Of a stretch of 64,000 bases of DNA, positions 62,252 through 64,000 are shown one piece after another. The position numbers were made by a program, and so were the translations under genes. The stretch lies in contig JAFPZF010000058.1 in NCBI GenBank assembly GCA_017417385.1, forward strand, positions 1 to 64,000, in the 5' to 3' direction. The notes below the pieces were generated by a model. It searched no databases. It saw nothing but the letters and a program-made list of their open reading frames with translations, and was not told the origin of the DNA. The stretch comes from Bacteroidales bacterium (GTDB lineage: Bacteria; Bacteroidota; Bacteroidia; Bacteroidales; Marinilabiliaceae). Each line of letters begins with the position of its first letter. Position 1 is the stretch's first letter.

Positions 62252-63282
62252 CTTTTGATTATAGAGAAGTGGAACAATGTGTTTTTATCCTGCTCAACCA
62301 TAGTCTTATAGTCTTCAATGTATTTGAAGTCGACAGATTGATTTTTCGTAATCAACACTTTAGGTGTACGGTCCAATAGTTTAGGGTTGTAGATATGCTG
62401 ATTGTTTGCGTTATTACGGTCCTCGTCATCTACGACTATGCCTTCGTACTGCATATCACGCAGTTTTCCAAACACAGCATATTCAAATCCAAGATCTGGC
62501 ATAGGACGTGCGTACTTTCCAGACTCAGCCATGAACACTAAGAAAGACAATCTCAAATTGCCTTTGTTGTTAATAACAATGTTAAAAGGAATTTTGCGTT
62601 TGTCATACCCTACAACCGATGTACATGGATTTTTATCCTCCGCATCCATTTCTATGTCCATGAACTTCAATTGGTGAAGCAACATATACTCTTCGATTTT
62701 CTCTGGGGTATTGTAATCTAATTGAATGTTCTCGTCCATAGCCAATACTGCATAATCATCATAGTAACGATGGAACAGAACCGAAGGAACTTCACAAAAA
62801 CGCATTGTCACATTATTGGATGACTCAGCCTTCCAATATATTTGGTCACCTTCAATGTGCTTTGAGCAATTATTATTATCCTCCGTGTCGTAAATTACCT
62901 CCACCAGAGTGTATCCTCCGCAGATTCGACCATCAGCGCTCCCAGGACTGTTTACTGGCACGACACCGACAGACGTGAATGTTCCTTCGTGTATCGAACG
63001 AAGCGCTGCCTTGTTGCCACCTTCCTTAAACTGCCAATAGTTCTTGGCGTATTCAATGTAGGCATCGGAAGCTATCGTCTCGGTCTTCGCCGTATCGTCG
63101 AGAGCGACACAATAAGTATCGTCATGCAGATACTTGTCAATCTCTTCGCCCTCCAATGTCGAGGCGAAATCTTCTGAGAGCTCCGCTATCTGTGTGTCCA
63201 TTGCGTCGTAGCAACTCTCTTCTTCTGCTGAGCAACCGCAAATAATGGTTGCTGCAAGAATAACAACTTTAACAGTCTTCAT
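62245..63282 (-). CDS. Cysteine-rich hypothetical lipoprotein, first gene of TonB operon
   Basis: A 345-residue lipoprotein of unknown family. The signal ends at ATIICGCSAEEESC, with the lipid Cys at 15 or 17. About six further cysteines are spread along the chain (ESCYDA, TYCVAL, GRICGG, NNNCSK, MRFCEV, NPCTS). The middle reads as a beta-rich, Asp/Asn-rich domain. It heads the operon behind a TAnnTTTG promoter and a dyad leader. It does not resemble DUF4249 or SusD closely. A role as an accessory surface-binding protein for the TonB receptor is inferred from the operon only. Confidence 0.72.
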   Translation of the reverse strand: MKTVKVVILAATIICGCSAEEESCYDAMDTQIAELSEDFASTLEGEEIDKYLHDDTYCVALDDTAKTETIASDAYIEYAKNYWQFKEGGNKAALRSIHEGTFTSVGVVPVNSPGSADGRICGGYTLVEVIYDTEDNNNCSKHIEGDQIYWKAESSNNVTMRFCEVPSVLFHRYYDDYAVLAMDENIQLDYNTPEKIEEYMLLHQLKFMDIEMDAEDKNPCTSVVGYDKRKIPFNIVINNKGNLRLSFLVFMAESGKYARPMPDLGFEYAVFGKLRDMQYEGIVVDDEDRNNANNQHIYNPKLLDRTPKVLITKNQSVDFKYIEDYKTMVEQDKNTLFHFSIIKRW

Positions 63283-63315
63283 AAGTGTTATTAAATTGAT
63301 TTATAAATGATTCGT

Positions 63316-63349
63316 GACAAATGAGCGACATTGATTGTCGACATTTGTC
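63316..63349 (-). promoter_or_regulatory. Dyad hairpin in the leader of the TonB/DUF4249 operon
   Basis: GACAAATG and CATTTGTC are perfectly complementary, with a second stem CGAC/GTCG inside and a 7-nt loop. It starts about ten bases after the predicted transcription start. It could be an operator or a 5' RNA structure. Confidence 0.6.
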
Positions 63350-63362
63350 CGATTTCGGGGTG

Positions 63363-63370
63363 CAAAGTTA
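63363..63370 (-). promoter_or_regulatory. -7 element TAACTTTG of the TonB/DUF4249 operon
   Basis: Minus-strand TAACTTTG matches TAnnTTTG exactly, 81 bp before the first start codon. No TTTG is evident at -33. Confidence 0.6.
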
Positions 63371-63467
63371 TGCTTTTTCGCTTTTGATTATACTGCTATG
63401 TTAATATTTTTTTGATAGAGAAATGAGGCGAGAGAAGATGAGGGAGATAGACATGAGAGGGGGCAGG

Positions 63468-63490
63468 GCTAATACAAGTCTAACCTTGGG
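63468..63490 (+). repeat. 11-bp-period GTCTAA motif, one full and one partial unit
   Basis: GGCTAATACAA followed after 11 bp by GTCTAACCTTG. Same orientation as at 26.8 and 54.0 kb. Confidence 0.5.
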
Positions 63491-63716
63491 AGAGAGGTAA
63501 GGTAGAGGTGTAGTTGGATTGGGCAATGAACGTGAAGGGTGCGAGAGAGTTGTTTTGTTTTCGGATAAAAGTAGTTGTTGGAGTAAAAAAGAATGCTGGT
63601 AACTTGGTGTAAAAATAAAATGATGTAATTTTGCATTGTTGATAAACAAGCCACAATGGATGTTTTAGTGGATGGTGTTTGTCTGGCGGATAAGAGTATA
63701 AAGAAGTATAAACGAT

Positions 63717-64000
63717 ATGGAAGTACAGTATTTCAGTCATGACTATAATGCGAGGCGGGACCGGAAGATGGTTCGTCTTCGACTACAGATGGGTTATGAA
63801 GGAGTCGGGATATTCTGGTCGATAGTAGAGTATCTGTATGAGAACGGTAACGAGTGTCGGCGGGAGGACGTTGACATCATGGCGGACGACCTACGAGTCG
63901 AGGAGGGGACTCTCAGGAGAGTCCTTGAGGAGTTTGGTCTCTTCGAGAGCGACGGGGAGCGGTATTGGTCGGAGAGTATAGCTCGGAGGCTTGAGGAGCG
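63717..64000 (+). CDS. DUF4373 (Lin1244/Lin1753-like) N-terminal domain protein, partial
   Basis: Open from ATG at 63717 to the window end (94 codons, incomplete). MEVQYFSHDYNARRDRKMVR with the following LRLQMGYEGVGIFWSIVEYLYENG closely matches the DUF4373 N-terminal domain of phage replisome-organiser-type proteins. Such genes occur in Bacteroidota prophages and mobile elements but also singly in chromosomes, so whether an element starts here cannot be judged. No integrase or attachment site is seen to its left. Confidence 0.8.
   Translation, partial: MEVQYFSHDYNARRDRKMVRLRLQMGYEGVGIFWSIVEYLYENGNECRREDVDIMADDLRVEEGTLRRVLEEFGLFESDGERYWSESIARRLEE

Larger units (their letters stand above)
63283..63716. 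other. Intergenic region with divergent promoter and repeats
   Basis: 434 bp between the TonB operon and the DUF4373 gene. It contains the operon promoter, a perfect dyad and the 11-bp GTCTAA motif, listed separately. The purine-rich plus strand (63419-63470) is G-rich. No gene is supported. Confidence 0.6.

Overview
The window looks like a chromosomal segment of a Bacteroidota bacterium, order Bacteroidales, probably a plant-polysaccharide-degrading gut member (Prevotellaceae- or Muribaculaceae-like; the genus cannot be fixed from sequence alone). Evidence: a SusC/SusD pair, Bacteroidota promoters (TTTG, 19-20 bp, TAnnTTTG) before several genes, an Rnf operon led by an RseC-like gene, DUF4249/TonB-receptor genes, xylose isomerase plus xylulokinase under a GntR regulator, and many secreted pectinases and arabinofuranosidases. 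No rRNA, tRNA, CRISPR array or intact insertion sequence was found.

Layout. 0.2-3.8 kb: secreted pectate lyase, aquaporin and a DUF4861-like secreted protein. 3.8-8.5 kb: housekeeping genes (folD, ffh, a pseudouridine synthase, panB, dapA). 8.6-14.4 kb: a complete Rnf ion-pumping ferredoxin:NAD oxidoreductase operon (rseC-like, rnfB, C, D, G, E, A). All genes left of 14.4 kb are on the minus strand. 14.4-14.8 kb is a repeat-rich spacer where strand composition changes sign. 14.8-22 kb: rRNA methyltransferase, a THUMP-like methyltransferase and a 1419-residue acyl-CoA dehydratase activase-type protein. 22-32 kb: acid phosphatase, two GH51 arabinofuranosidases and the divergent SusC/SusD pair (an arabinan/arabinoxylan locus). 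32-34 kb: AT-richer orphan genes and tandem repeats. 34-43 kb: a long plus-strand run (PASTA protein, rluD-like, ddl, pth, Hsp15-like, DUF4924, DUF4268, ktrB/ktrA-type K+ uptake, Sua5-type, rpe). 43-53 kb, minus strand: AddA-like helicase-nuclease, phosphohexomutase, GH3 xylosidase, second pectate lyase. 53-57 kb: gntR, xylB, xylA. 57-63.3 kb: a tightly overlapping five-gene envelope operon (lipoprotein, two DUF4249-like proteins of which one is frameshifted, a thioredoxin-fold lipoprotein, a TonB-dependent receptor). The right edge holds the start of a DUF4373 (phage-replisome-organiser-like) gene.

How it fits together: secreted PL1, GH3 and GH51 enzymes release arabinose, xylose and oligouronides; SusCD imports oligosaccharides; XylA and XylB feed xylulose 5-phosphate to the pentose phosphate pathway, where Rpe acts; Rnf conserves the reducing power as an ion gradient.

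The most interesting unexplained signals are non-coding. (1) Purine/pyrimidine skew reverses around 14.4-16 kb. (2) An 11-bp-period motif (GTCTAAYMCAR) and polypurine 10-bp arrays sit in intergenic regions and change strand across that reversal. (3) Two ~123-bp hairpin repeats with compensatory base changes start at the stop codons of gntR and xylB. (4) The cysteine-rich TonB/DUF4249/thioredoxin operon looks like an undescribed envelope uptake system.
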